A stretch of DNA of 64,000 bases from Cyathus striatus (taxonomy: Eukaryota > Basidiomycota > Agaricomycetes > Agaricales > Nidulariaceae), in contig JAOVFP010000010.1 of the NCBI GenBank assembly GCA_025738555.1, positions 682,001 through 746,000 of the forward strand, written 5' to 3'. The notes under the pieces are model-generated. The model did not search any database, was not told where the DNA came from, and worked only from the letters and a program-made list of their open reading frames with translations. A program made the position numbers and the translations under genes. Numbering within the stretch: position 1 is the first letter of the stretch; each line of letters begins with the position of its first letter. Below are positions 49,998 to 59,904 of the stretch, in pieces.

Positions 49998-50574
49998 CAG
50001 CAGTTTGCAAAAAGGTTGGCACTTGCACGCGTGAACAAAACATAAACATTCATAATTAATGTGATCGAGCTAAGTACCTGCCACTTTGGGCCAAACGCTC
50101 TGGTTGAGACTCATTCCATCTTGGTTCACCTCGTGTTTTTGTACTGTTGTACCCTTCCCATCTATATATTATTCTCCAGGCATACATTCCATCTAAGCGC
50201 TATGTGCTTTAAAACATTTAAAACATCTGCATCTAACTTTTCTTATGGCCATGATCAAGCCATGATACTTATGTTGTCACACACTGCTGCAATCGGCCAA
50301 CAATGAACATATCCAAGATACTTATTTATTGCAGCCCATTTGACATTGTTTGATATGGCGAGGTAACCCATGTTATGTGTTGGTTATGTATGTTAGAGAT
50401 TGGCCAGGGGAGCGAAGTTGGTTAGAGAGTAGCAGGAATAAGTATTTGGGCGGAATGAGTCTCAACCAGAGCGTTCGGCCCAAAACGGCAGGTACTTAGC
50501 TCGATCACATTATTAATTATGAATGTTTACGTTTTGTTCACGCGCGCGAGTGCCAACCTTTTTGCAAACTGCTG
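49998..50574. mobile_element. Tc1/mariner-type MITE with about 120-bp inverted repeats
   Basis: Both ends begin CAGCAGTTTGCAAAAAGGTT when read inward and the arms match for about 120 bp (49998-50117 against 50455-50574), including the GATCGAGCTAAGTACCTGCC block. TA stands on both sides (49996-49997 and 50575-50576), the target duplication expected for Tc1/mariner. The 577-bp unit has no transposase. It lies just upstream of the subfamily I copy 3 promoter. Confidence 0.8.
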
Positions 50575-50779
50575 TAAACAGAATAATCAGAATAATCTCC
50601 GATGGGAACTTCACTGAGTTATCTTGGGGGTGAGATCGTCAGTGAGACCCCCTGAGGTAAGCTCGATTCATCTACATCACCGTACATAACTGCTATAAAG
50701 TGTACCATGTGAAGCGGAATCGTTTCACCCACAGTGCACTTCTTTTCCAGCCCCGAACATTCGGTATCAGCCATGCCTG

Positions 50780-51802
50780 CTCCCCAAACTTAACCACGCG
50801 GAGAGTCACGACCGGCTTGTCGTCAGGGGAGCCGCCCCCGAACGCATCGAACGTATGAAAACCGAACGAGTTGATCTATTACAGGTAGGCAATAAACTGA
50901 AAGCATGAATGATACTAAGAGCTATACAGTTTCATTGGAATGACTATTCAGATAAGCGATATATTAACGCACTGCAGAACCTCTAGAAGCTTAAAGAGGA
51001 GGGATTGATATCGTCTATTGAGCTTTGCAACTTCGATACCATCAGAACTGGCGAAATTTGTACCGAACTTGGACCCGGAGTTATTGTGTCCAACCAGGTA
51101 CAGGTAAGGGTTTACATCTCGCGAAAATCATCCACCAGCTATGTAGTCTAATTCACCTGGGAATTTGCAGTTTTCCATCATAGATACGCGCCCACTTCAT
51201 GGAATGTCGGATGTTTGTGAGAAGCATAATCTCAAGCTTCTGACATATGGAACACTGTTACGTGAACATAGTAACATCATATGATCCTCTAGCTTAGCAG
51301 GTTAATAATAGTGCGGTGGATTCTTGTCTGATGCCTGGCTGGGCGTTGCAGAGCCCGATTCTTACTCTGGAAACCTGACTCCTTCCCAGCGAAAGGTAAA
51401 CTGGCGCCCGTCATCCGTCAACAATTGATATTGATTAAGATATATATGATAGTACCTCGACGTAATTGTCAAGGCCTGGGGAAATTGAGATTTATTCCAA
51501 TCTCCATTGAAAGCTTTAAAGGAGATTGGTGCACGACGCAGTGGCTTAAGCATTGCGAATGTAGCAACTCATTGGGTCCTTGACCGTCCATTTGTTGGAG
51601 CCGTTCTAATTGGTATATTACTGCGGTCATACCGCACACAAATATTCATGGGTAATGTCTATCAAGTGCCTGGCTCGGTATTTCGGACCACGCAGAAGAG
51701 AACAAGAAAGTGTTCGGTTTCCGTTTGACAGTCGACAGATTATTACAACCATTGGAGATTGCGGAGCGGAATATCACTAATTTACTAAGTGCCGACCCTT
51801 AG
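50780..51802 (+). pseudogene. Aldo/keto reductase pseudogene
   Basis: Pieces in order: ERIERMKTERVDLLQ, then after an intron FHWNDYSDKRYINALQNL, a stop codon, KLKEEGLISSIELCNFDT, then PGVIVSNQVQ, and after another intron FSIIDTRPLHGMSDVCEKHN and LKLLTYGTL. Further on come GGFLSDAWLG and, near 51510-51600, ALKEIGARRSGLSIANVATH plus WVLDRPFVGAVLIG, ending LEIAERNITNLL before a stop at 51800-51802. This is the order of an NADP-dependent aldo/keto reductase barrel. The N-terminal third with the catalytic tyrosine region is missing, there is an in-frame stop and the frame changes, so it is dead. Confidence 0.72.
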
Positions 51803-52013
51803 AATTGCTACGTGTTTTGAATATTGTATATGTAAAGATACTCCAATGAAGTTCTTGGATTAACATATAAACGTCGCGGTCAAAAAACAAAAATGCAAAG
51901 TGTCACCGAAAGAATTACTTTAAAGCTTGCTTGTTGATGTATGCAAAGAAAAAGACGCAGGTAAACTTTGAATGGGTTGCAGCTTCCGCTTCAGATCCCT
52001 GAGTATTGCAGTC

Positions 52014-55012
52014 TTAGGATGCCCATTTACGGAAGACATCACGTAATTCTATGATTTCGCGCCCAAAGAAGTGCGGGACACGCTCGTCTGCGATGATGTC
52101 GCGCAGTGACCAAGGAATCTACGGTGATACATTAGCTCAAATTAGAAATAAGGATTTGCAATCACACCTCATAATCATTCTGTTCTAACATTGCGTTGAA
52201 CGGTTTGACTACGAGTTTAGAGTGATTGGCTAAGCCATCATTGGTTAAAAATAGATACTTGACGGCAAGTCTAGTTGAACAGTGATCATCAGCCGCTGTG
52301 CGTGAAACAAGAACATTTATCATACGAACAAGTTGCTAATTCCTCATATGACGTGGAATGGCCAACTCCGTTCAAGGAACCAGCGGTAGCTTTCGACAAG
52401 TGCGCCAATAGGCCACTGTCGGAGATGTTGGTATTGAGAATCCGGAGCATCAGCACCAGCAAATTTGACAAGAAATCAGATGAGCGGGGAAAGTGATTTA
52501 TTAGATTCCCTAGTAGAACGGTAAAAGGACGGTTGTCCTTACTGGTAGGCATCTCCGTCAATATACAACGATGCCCTTAGGATAAGTGGATGCGACGCGA
52601 CAGTGAAAAGACCAGAATAAATTGGGGCGACTTGATCATTTGGTGATGCGACGTACACCATCTTTACCTACACACAACTTAAGCTGAGTTTATGGTAGGA
52701 AAAACATCCCCATTAGGGAGTACACTCTCAAGTGCCGTTAAGTAGGGCTTCGATACATCACTGTTGGTATTCTATTGATAATCGACGTTAACAAACACTT
52801 CAATCAGGCCTAAGAGGTGCTTTCACCTGGAATTCGAAAAGCTCACGGGCAGCCGCGGATTCAAAGTACTAGTTACGGGTGGTGCATGTTAGACATGTGA
52901 CATCCACTGGTAAGTAACACTGAATTACCTGAATATACGGTTGCAGCAGGGAGCTGCAGCTAAGATACCTCGGTGGTCCGAGATGAATACCACATTGGGA
53001 GAGACAACACATGCGCTGGGGTTTCGGCGCCGGTAGTATACTAGAGCCAGCTGCAGATGGAAATGATTCCGCACCGCCAACAATAGCACTGTTCCCCACA
53101 GTCCAGATATGCCCATCACGGATGAGGTAGTTCAATAGGCGCGTCGATAGAACAGAGCCTTGGGAATGTGTAGCGATAAAGATGGCATCTGCAGCGTGTT
53201 AATCGTCCATCCATTCTTGATTGTTCTTGAGACTAGAGTATAGCCTAACCGAGAGAACTAAATCAGCGACATGGAGCATTCCAACTAGATTACGATGTAT
53301 TTCTCCACTCGATGACCAATAGTACCCTCGCCTTCTAAAGGTATCTTTGTGATCTTCTCGAATTGAACACCATGCGCTGTGGGAAATTCCTCGATTGCTT
53401 GCTCCTTCATATTAACGAACTTCCCACTAGTTCCGGTAAGCTGTAAAAAGCATATCAGACTAACGGCAACAAAGACGGGTCACAGTTCAGTTCACTTCTC
53501 CAAGGACCGTCCTCATCATGGCTCCTGAATGGGAGTCAGCAGAACGAACGCAGGCCGAATGAATTACTCACCAGGAAACCAGCCGTGAACTCTAACCACA
53601 ACAACTCGTCTACACCCTTTCAGAATGTCACACATTCCCTCCACTTCTGCCGCTTCTTCACTACTAGAGATGCTTCCCATAACGCGCTTCGGTGAATCGG
53701 TGCTTCCTACCCGAGAAAAATGTTCAGCTTCTTCAACAACATGCAATGCACGCGGAAGTTCCAGTCCATAGTTGCGGAACTTTTCAGCTAAAGGACGCTC
53801 CTGAAGAAGAGTACCCTCCTTCTCCTTTCCCTTGCGTGACCCCCCTCCACTTTCATCCTTCGCAAACAGAATTCCACCGACAAATTTCATCGTCTTGCCG
53901 TACAGTTTACCCGTGACTGCTGAATCACGTTCAGAAGGCATGGAACGTAGATGAATGTAGTTCCGCGGGGGCATGTGGAATGTGTCTTGTCATGTCGGGA
54001 GGACAAGATTGGGTGGCGAGGGTGAGGCGAGGGTTTGACTAAGAGGCGGGGCAGTGGTGTGTTTCCCACGTGCTGACTTATCGTCGGCACTGGCCGGAGC
54101 ATTGCCGTCACTATTATCGACTCCGGGGCCCGGGCCGAGTATCCTCGACCATCCTTGCCGCCTCAGCTGTCTTGGAAATCGACATCTCTCCGCTCCTTCC
54201 ACGGGGTGCAATGAGCCCTTCGTCCTCGGATTCATCGAGATCCATGATTTCATTCCCATCTTCATCACGCATTACATCCTTGATGCGGCTGCCTGAGGAT
54301 GTATATCCAAGCGTCTTGACGACTAATGCACGAGAGGTGAAAAAGGACGCCAATCCAGACCGGTTCGACTCAATCGTAGACTTGATTGGATTGACCTCGG
54401 AAGGTTCAGGAGAACGCTGTGGTTCGCGAGAAACTGTTTCGTTCTCCATCCGGCTTTCAGCTTGTATATCCCCTGTCCTGCTGCCCCATCGGTACCGTCA
54501 AGTCCTCCTTCAACATCCCCCGGCCCCTCCTCTTTGTCTTTTCCAGAAATAGACTCAGCACACGATGACTCAACATGACTCGTGGGGGACGTATACGGGT
54601 ACCAAGCCCAAGGCGAATACCACATTGAAAACGTAGCGCTTGCCTGATTATCGCCTTCGTCCTTGGGTTTCTCCCCCTGGTGGTCTACAGCTAACGCAAT
54701 TGTCGGATCTTGTACTACAACCCTAGGAGCGCCGTCCTCAGCGACTGGAGGGCCCTTCGCTTTATTCTTGTCAGACAGCTCGACATCTGCCTTAACGCTG
54801 GCATGCTCGGATGCTGTAAAGTGAGTGTTTGTGCTACCAGCACCGCCAATGACCAGGCGTTCGGACTAAACGTTAAAACTGTGGCGTTCATCCAGGGCGG
54901 TGGTAGTCTCTGTCGGGTTTGATACAGACGATGAGGTGGCAATGATAGTAGGATTCAGCCATCCGATAAGTCCCCACCAGGAAGTGGAAGCTGGATTGTT
55001 GGAGAGAGCCAT
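52014..55012 (-). pseudogene. Alpha/beta hydrolase (YMC020W-like) pseudogene
   Basis: Recognisable over its whole length on the minus strand. Start MALSNNPASTSWWGLIGWLN at 55012; acidic linker GYTSSGSRIKDVMRDEDGNE; YGLELPRALHVVEEAEHF; VVVVRVHGWFPG; KFVNMKEQAIEEF; the nucleophile elbow ATHSQGS; IRDGHIWTV; CGIHLGPPRYL with SSLLQPYIQ; YFESAAARELFEFQ; KMVYVASPNDQVAPIYSGLF; SGLLAHLSKATAGSLNGVGH; LAVKYLFLTNDGLANHSKL; and the end FFGREIIELRDVFRKWAS, stop at 52014-52016. This follows the large serine-hydrolase family related to yeast YMC020W. Lesions: stop within DD-stop-HAADAIF just before the nucleophile, at least two one-base frame shifts in the linker, and a stop or unspliced intron near residue 48. 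The 3' half is so well preserved that loss looks recent. Confidence 0.78.
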
Positions 55013-55464
55013 AATGGATTCATTGGTAGAGGATGAGAGCGCGGATACGGACCTATTACATTGAGTTGAGATATAGTCGGTGGTGGTACATCGTGTTTCG
55101 TGGAACTCTCTGTTGAATGGAATTGTCAGTATTTAGCTTTGGTGAAAAAGTGTTCAGGTATGGATCGCCGCGCACCACGGACATGAACAATAGTGTAAGA
55201 GAAAAATGAACCATAAACGATACAATGAACGTAGACCAACGTACTGGCAGCAGTAGCCAAAGTCAAACCGAAGTGGCAGGTAGGAACATGAAGAACTGGC
55301 ACGTACGAACACAAAATCTCATCCACCCCGAGCAAACCCAGCATCATCTGCCCCACTGGCCACTAATCCCACCAAAGGAGCGTGAAATCTGGGGAAGAAA
55401 AAGGGATCAACGAACAGCGAAACACAATGACCCTCGCTCGTTCATAAAGTGCTAACAGCTAAAG
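55013..55464. other. Upstream flank of the hydrolase pseudogene
   Basis: No gene recognised; frames on both strands (55126-55356, 55225-55455) show no motif. Separates the hydrolase pseudogene from its partial copy. Confidence 0.5.
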
Positions 55465-56035
55465 CTATACAGAGCACTGGCGAACAGCACGTGTGTACGT
55501 GAAACCCCAATCCACCTCAAACGAGCTCAGGCTAGAGATGCTTACCATAACATGCTTCAGTGAATCGGTGCATCCTTCCCGAGAAAGACGTTCAGCTTCT
55601 TCAACCAATGCAATGCATGCGGAAGTTGGGTGTGTGGAATGTGTATTGCCATGTTGGGAAGACAAGATTCGGTGGCGAGGGTGAGGCGGCCTTCTTGGCA
55701 GGGGTAGGAGATGAAGTACGCTTCGGGGCTGGAGGGGATATAGGAGTACTCGATCTCGAGCTATGTTTCGAGGTCTTGCTGGCGCTGGATGCCTTCTGAG
55801 ATGGTAAGAGGCAGGGCAGTGGTGTGTTTCCCTCGTGCTGACTTATCGTCGGCACTTGCCGGAGCGTTGCCGTCACTAATATCGACTCCGGGCCGAGCAT
55901 CCAACATGTCTCCGCTCCTTCCACGGGGTGCAATGCATATAGAGAGGATTTAGCGCTGCTCGTCCAATAATAATACTTATCGTCATCGGATTCTTCACGA
56001 CATGATTCAGATGACGATAACTGCAGTGTTGCCAT
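55465..56035 (-). pseudogene. Partial copy of the hydrolase pseudogene
   Basis: Repeats the linker region of the neighbouring hydrolase gene: SADDK/RGKHTT-type sequence in a shifted frame, SPSPPNLVFPTWQYTFHTP, then jumps directly to the equivalent of ALHVVEEAE (here VEEAERLSREG), skipping about 200 bp present in the larger copy, and ends within the following segment. Only linker and N-terminal domain parts are present, so it is non-functional. Confidence 0.62.
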
Positions 56036-56529
56036 GGAGTCTGGACCGAGCTGGAGTGGATCGAACTACGTTTTTGCCTTGAGTTCATTGGAGCGGGTTG
56101 GACGACTGGACACGAGCGGATTGCATTGACGTCGGTCTCAAGGGTGATATGTAGTTGTAGCTAATGATGAAGAAAGCACATACGCGCTGTACATGTTAAT
56201 GAAACCAGTGCAAGTTGCTTACAAAACTCCGACCATATCGTCTCATGCTGCACAGACTCCATAATGCTCAGTGCCGTAACATGCAAATTCACAATCACAC
56301 CAGGACAACATGAACGATGCTTTCGAAGTACAACCAAGTATATACAATACGCCATAAAATAACACATACATGCAATTATCAAAATGCGTACTTGTCCATC
56401 CCCTCCTCCCATCTTCCTTTCCCCTTCTCCGCCCATTTTCTCCGAGTCCTCCCACCTTCCATCCCTTCCCCCTTCCTCCAACCAAACAAAATTACACTAA
56501 AACCCACCAAAATTAAACTGGAACCCGCC
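56036..56529. other. Module boundary sequence
   Basis: Contains at about 56338-56360 the TACGCCATAAAAT boundary block shared with 29.99 kb and 40.47 kb. A minus-strand frame at 56161-56481 is low-complexity at its start and not supported. Confidence 0.45.
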
Positions 56530-57848
56530 CTACCCAGGCCCATGCCCCCCCTGCCTAAAGAACTTCTGTTGGCCGCCATGGCCACCACTCTGATGGAACT
56601 GGAACCCACCATGACTTCCGCCCTGCTGGAAGAACTGTGCGAAGGGGTGGCCACCGGCGTCGCCTGAGAAAGGACTGCAGCTTGAGCTGCGGGATCCATT
56701 TGGTCGTCGCCTGCGTCGAAGCGGGCGTGGAGTTCTGTTGGTAGTAGGCTAGTATGTGGTGCGAAGTAGTGAGGTGTAGTGTGAAGATGGAAAGGGAGAG
56801 GTAAGAGAGAAAGTGGTTGGTGAGTACTATACGATGACGGGAAGGATACGGGTGGAAAGGGAAAGGGAAAAGGAAGGTGTGAAAGAGGAATAAAGTAAAA
56901 ATGCGAAAGGAGAGGGAAAAAAACAAGAATAAGGATTTCGAAAGAGACCTTGAAAGAAGGGAAAAAAGTAAAAAGTAGAAACACGTACCTGGATTAATCA
57001 AAACCTCATAAGCCTCATTAACAGCAGCCATCTTAGCCTCCGAACCTCCCTCGTCGGGATGACCCGACTTGGCGAGTGAGAAGAGGTGCGTGAGGAGGGT
57101 TGTTGATAGTGGTAGGTGTGTTAGTCGTCTATCATTTTACATCAGTACCTCCCTACTCCAAGAAGAAAAAAGGAAACGCACACCAAATCACCAACACTCC
57201 TCTCCAAATCACCACTCGCAAAACTACATTCAACTCTCCAAGCTCTAATCTCTACCGAAAAGCTTGCAACGCCAAGAACCCTAGTAAAACTCTCAACGCA
57301 AGCACTCCAAAGTTCTGTCCGCTTCTCCTTCTCCGCTTGCTCCCTCGCCTTCTCACCTACGTCTAAATCCTTCTCTAGTTCTATCGCATCGGCGTCCTAC
57401 CCCTTTGCCTTAATGTATCGAGCAAGCGAGGTCTTGGAGGCGGGGAAATCACCCTCTTTGAGGTGAATGCGCGCTTTGGAGAGGTGTGCCGAATCGAACG
57501 TTTGAGAAGTCAACGAGGACTTGGTCGTAATCCTCCAGCGCGGCAGAATGGCGTTGTAATGAGTGTAGTGCAGTAGCGCGTTTATAATATAGTAAGCAAT
57601 CTGCAGGCGACCGATCTACCCCAGTCACAGTGTGAGTGTGTGAGGGAGGGAAGGGAAGGGAAAGGAGAGATGAACCGATAGCTTCAAAGTATAACTTGAC
57701 GCTTCGTTGAATTGGCTTGTTGAGAGGAGGATGTTGGCTCTGTTGATGAGGGAGATGAAGCCTACTGCACCTGCTCCTACTGCGCTTGGGTCTGTAGTAT
57801 GTCCGCAGCTGGGAGCACGAGGAGTAGGGCTGGGAGCGCGAAGCACAT
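56530..57848 (-). pseudogene. DNAJC3/P58IPK-like pseudogene, most complete copy (copy C)
   Basis: Starts with a signal-peptide-like MCFALPALLLVLP at 57848, then out of frame GFISLINRANILLSTSQFNE (TPR), with further TPR pieces to about 57090. There it passes from the equivalent of LLTHLFSLA directly into SGHPDEGGSEAKMAAVNEAY (J-domain helices with HPD), so the TPR-J linker has been deleted. After an intron (56735-56988) the last exon reads ARFDAGDDQMDP and, one base out of frame, GGHPFAQFFQQGGSHGGFQF, ending HGPG and a stop at 56530. Parent function: ER-lumen Hsp70 co-chaperone involved in folding stress. Frame breaks make this copy non-functional. Confidence 0.75.
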
Positions 57849-58281
57849 TGTTATTTGGGTTCGGTTTTGCTACAGTGGGTATTAGGAGGATAGCAGAACA
57901 CCGTAAGGAACGTGAAGAAAAGTACCATCGAGTCCACATACCCTTATCCTCCTCTTAATAAATGGCAGTAACATAAGCTTCGCTTCTCTCTACTGCTCCT
58001 GCTACTGATACGCTGCAGACTGGCAGCACTCTCCTCTCTGTTCATACGGTGGGTATGAAAGCGGGGCATGCATGTCCTCGAAGTCGTTATCAAAAGATAC
58101 TGCCTGTCTCGATGTACAGGGTGACAAGGGTCGTCGTGGTTGTGGAGAGATAGCAAGTGCTTAAATGGGACCAACGGACCAACAGAGACACATTGTTGTG
58201 TCACGCAATTACGTAAGAGTTGTAAAGGTTAGGGTTAGCACAGCGCAAGTTCATGAAGTTACAAGCGCGTTCTACTTATAT
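57849..58281. other. Duplicated upstream block with an empty hAT target site
   Basis: Repeat of 44533-45088. The sequence at about 58226-58262 (GGTTAGGGTTAGCACAGCG, then CATGAAG) is the undisturbed counterpart of the site occupied by the Ac-like element at 45096. Confidence 0.6.
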
Positions 58282-58931
58282 TTAGATCGCTTCCTCCCCA
58301 GCGTGTAGTCCTTTCATAAGCGCAGCAATAACCAAAATGGGAGTAAAGATATAGCACATCAACACTACTACTACAGATAACACAGTGGAGACAGGTAAAG
58401 TGATAATCTCATACAGAAGCATTGCTTGCAAAGTGAATCCAGGTAGCATAATAATAAAAGTGTAGGTATGCGGGCCAACGGCCTTTACATGATACTGGAA
58501 CAATATGGGATTGGATCACTATAAATAACCTACACCGACGAGGGGGCGGACATACCATAAACAGTTCTGGAGGTATACCATGAAATGACAATGGAAGGCG
58601 GCCTGTGAAAAGGATAGCGCCGATGGAGACAGCAGCAGAGGTGGCTCTTCCTTGATGGGCGTAATAACTGTCACGAGTTCTGTAAGTATTTTTGTCCTCT
58701 TTGCGCAGTTGCATACCCGAAGAGTCCGAGAAACTAAAATGAAGCGCATTCAGAAACGGGGTGGTCTGCAATAAAAAGATGACATACGATTGTAAGGCAA
58801 ACTGTGCGGTTCCCGCTGAGCTGCTTAATAAGCGGCTTGGCTCTGGACGGGTCACTCGAAGCATCCTTGATCACTTGGTAAAGTGTGAAGGAAAGAATAG
58901 AGTCGCGTAGGATATTTAGATAGGAAGGCAT
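58282..58931 (-). CDS. Microexon membrane protein family, subfamily II, copy 2
   Basis: Exons 58788-58931, 58717-58733 (17 nt), 58556-58667 and 58282-58494 join in frame to 161 residues without lesion, the same exon lengths as the copy at 34502-35160. Landmarks: MPSYLNILRDSILSFTLYQV, AKPLIKQLSGNRTVCLTI, microexon FLGLFG, AAVSIGAILFTGRLPLSFHG, TYTFIIMLPGFTLQAMLLYE and VLSVVVVLMCYIFTPILVIA. The upstream methionine present in the 34502 copy is changed to ATA here, supporting MPSYL as the true start. About four membrane passes; function unknown. Confidence 0.72.
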
Positions 58932-58971
58932 GTGGGGCGGGAATTGGGTAGGTATGGCAGGTTGTACGCGT

Positions 58972-58979
58972 CTTTTATA
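58972..58979 (-). promoter_or_regulatory. TATA box of subfamily II copy 2
   Basis: Minus strand TATAAAAG, aligned with the box at 35211-35218 of the paralogue. Confidence 0.5.
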
Positions 58980-59053
58980 GTGGCTCAGAACAGATGCGCG
59001 TGGAAGATTGGAGTTGTGACATGGGGACTAACAGGGACCAACAGAGATACATC

Positions 59054-59322
59054 AACGAGGAACTAAAAATAGCGTGCATTCAGAAATGGGGTGGTGTACG
59101 ACAAAAGATACGTTGACGACATACAAGTGTAAGACAAATCGTGCAGTTCCCGCTGAGCTGCTTAATCAGTGACTTAGCTTTGCAGGGGTTATTCGAAGCA
59201 TTCTCGATCACTTCGTAAGGAGTGAGGGAAATGATAGAGTTGCGTAGGATGTTTAGATAAGACATGTGGGGCTGGAATTGGGTAGGCATTGCGGGGTAGA
59301 TATATATACAACTTTTCAACAA
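59054..59322 (-). pseudogene. Microexon membrane protein family, subfamily II, 5' fragment
   Basis: Contains the first exon (YLNILRNSIISLTPYEVIEN, KAKSLIKQLSGNCTICLT) and its 5' splice site, and stops matching inside the microexon at about 59054, where the sequence switches to other DNA. The remaining exons are absent. Confidence 0.65.
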
Positions 59323-59904
59323 CCTCCCTTTTGTTCTATGACTGGTGAACCATCAAAGCTTGATCAAAAATATATAATTTAAATAATACCGCCCATCATG
59401 CTTCATGAGCCCGCACTACTTAAGGGAAAAGGTCCTGGTAATCGAGCGCTAGCTTGGTAGCTAAGATTCTGATGATAGACAACTTATAAGACTTGTCTTA
59501 TTTGGGACATCGCTCCAGAGCATGGTAAAACTAAGCAGAAGAGTATCAAAATATCCAGCGTTTTCTAGTTCCACGAACTTTAGCATATGTGATATTTACT
59601 TGTATGGTTTACTCTAAATTATTTAACTACAATACATATATGAGGTACAGTAGTAATTCCAGGCTCGCGTACAACAGCACTAATTCTAAAAATATCTCTA
59701 CCCCTTAATCATGAAATTTTGACATAGAGCATGAATGTCATAAACTTAGCACTTTCATTTCTTTTACATCAAAGTCAAGTTAGCTGGTAGATTTATCTAC
59801 AAGGTATCCAGACATTTTATATAATGATAATACTGCCCTGTTTGCACCGTTCCCTAATAAATGTAGGTTACCTTTGCCACATTTATAAATTAAATCGTCT
59901 TATT
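59323..59904. other. Spacer; right part is a copy of the 36.2/39.3-kb flanks
   Basis: About 59650-59904 matches 36230-36311 joined to 39294-39465, i.e. the pre-insertion form of the site holding the 3-kb GCGCAAC element. No gene. Confidence 0.6.
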
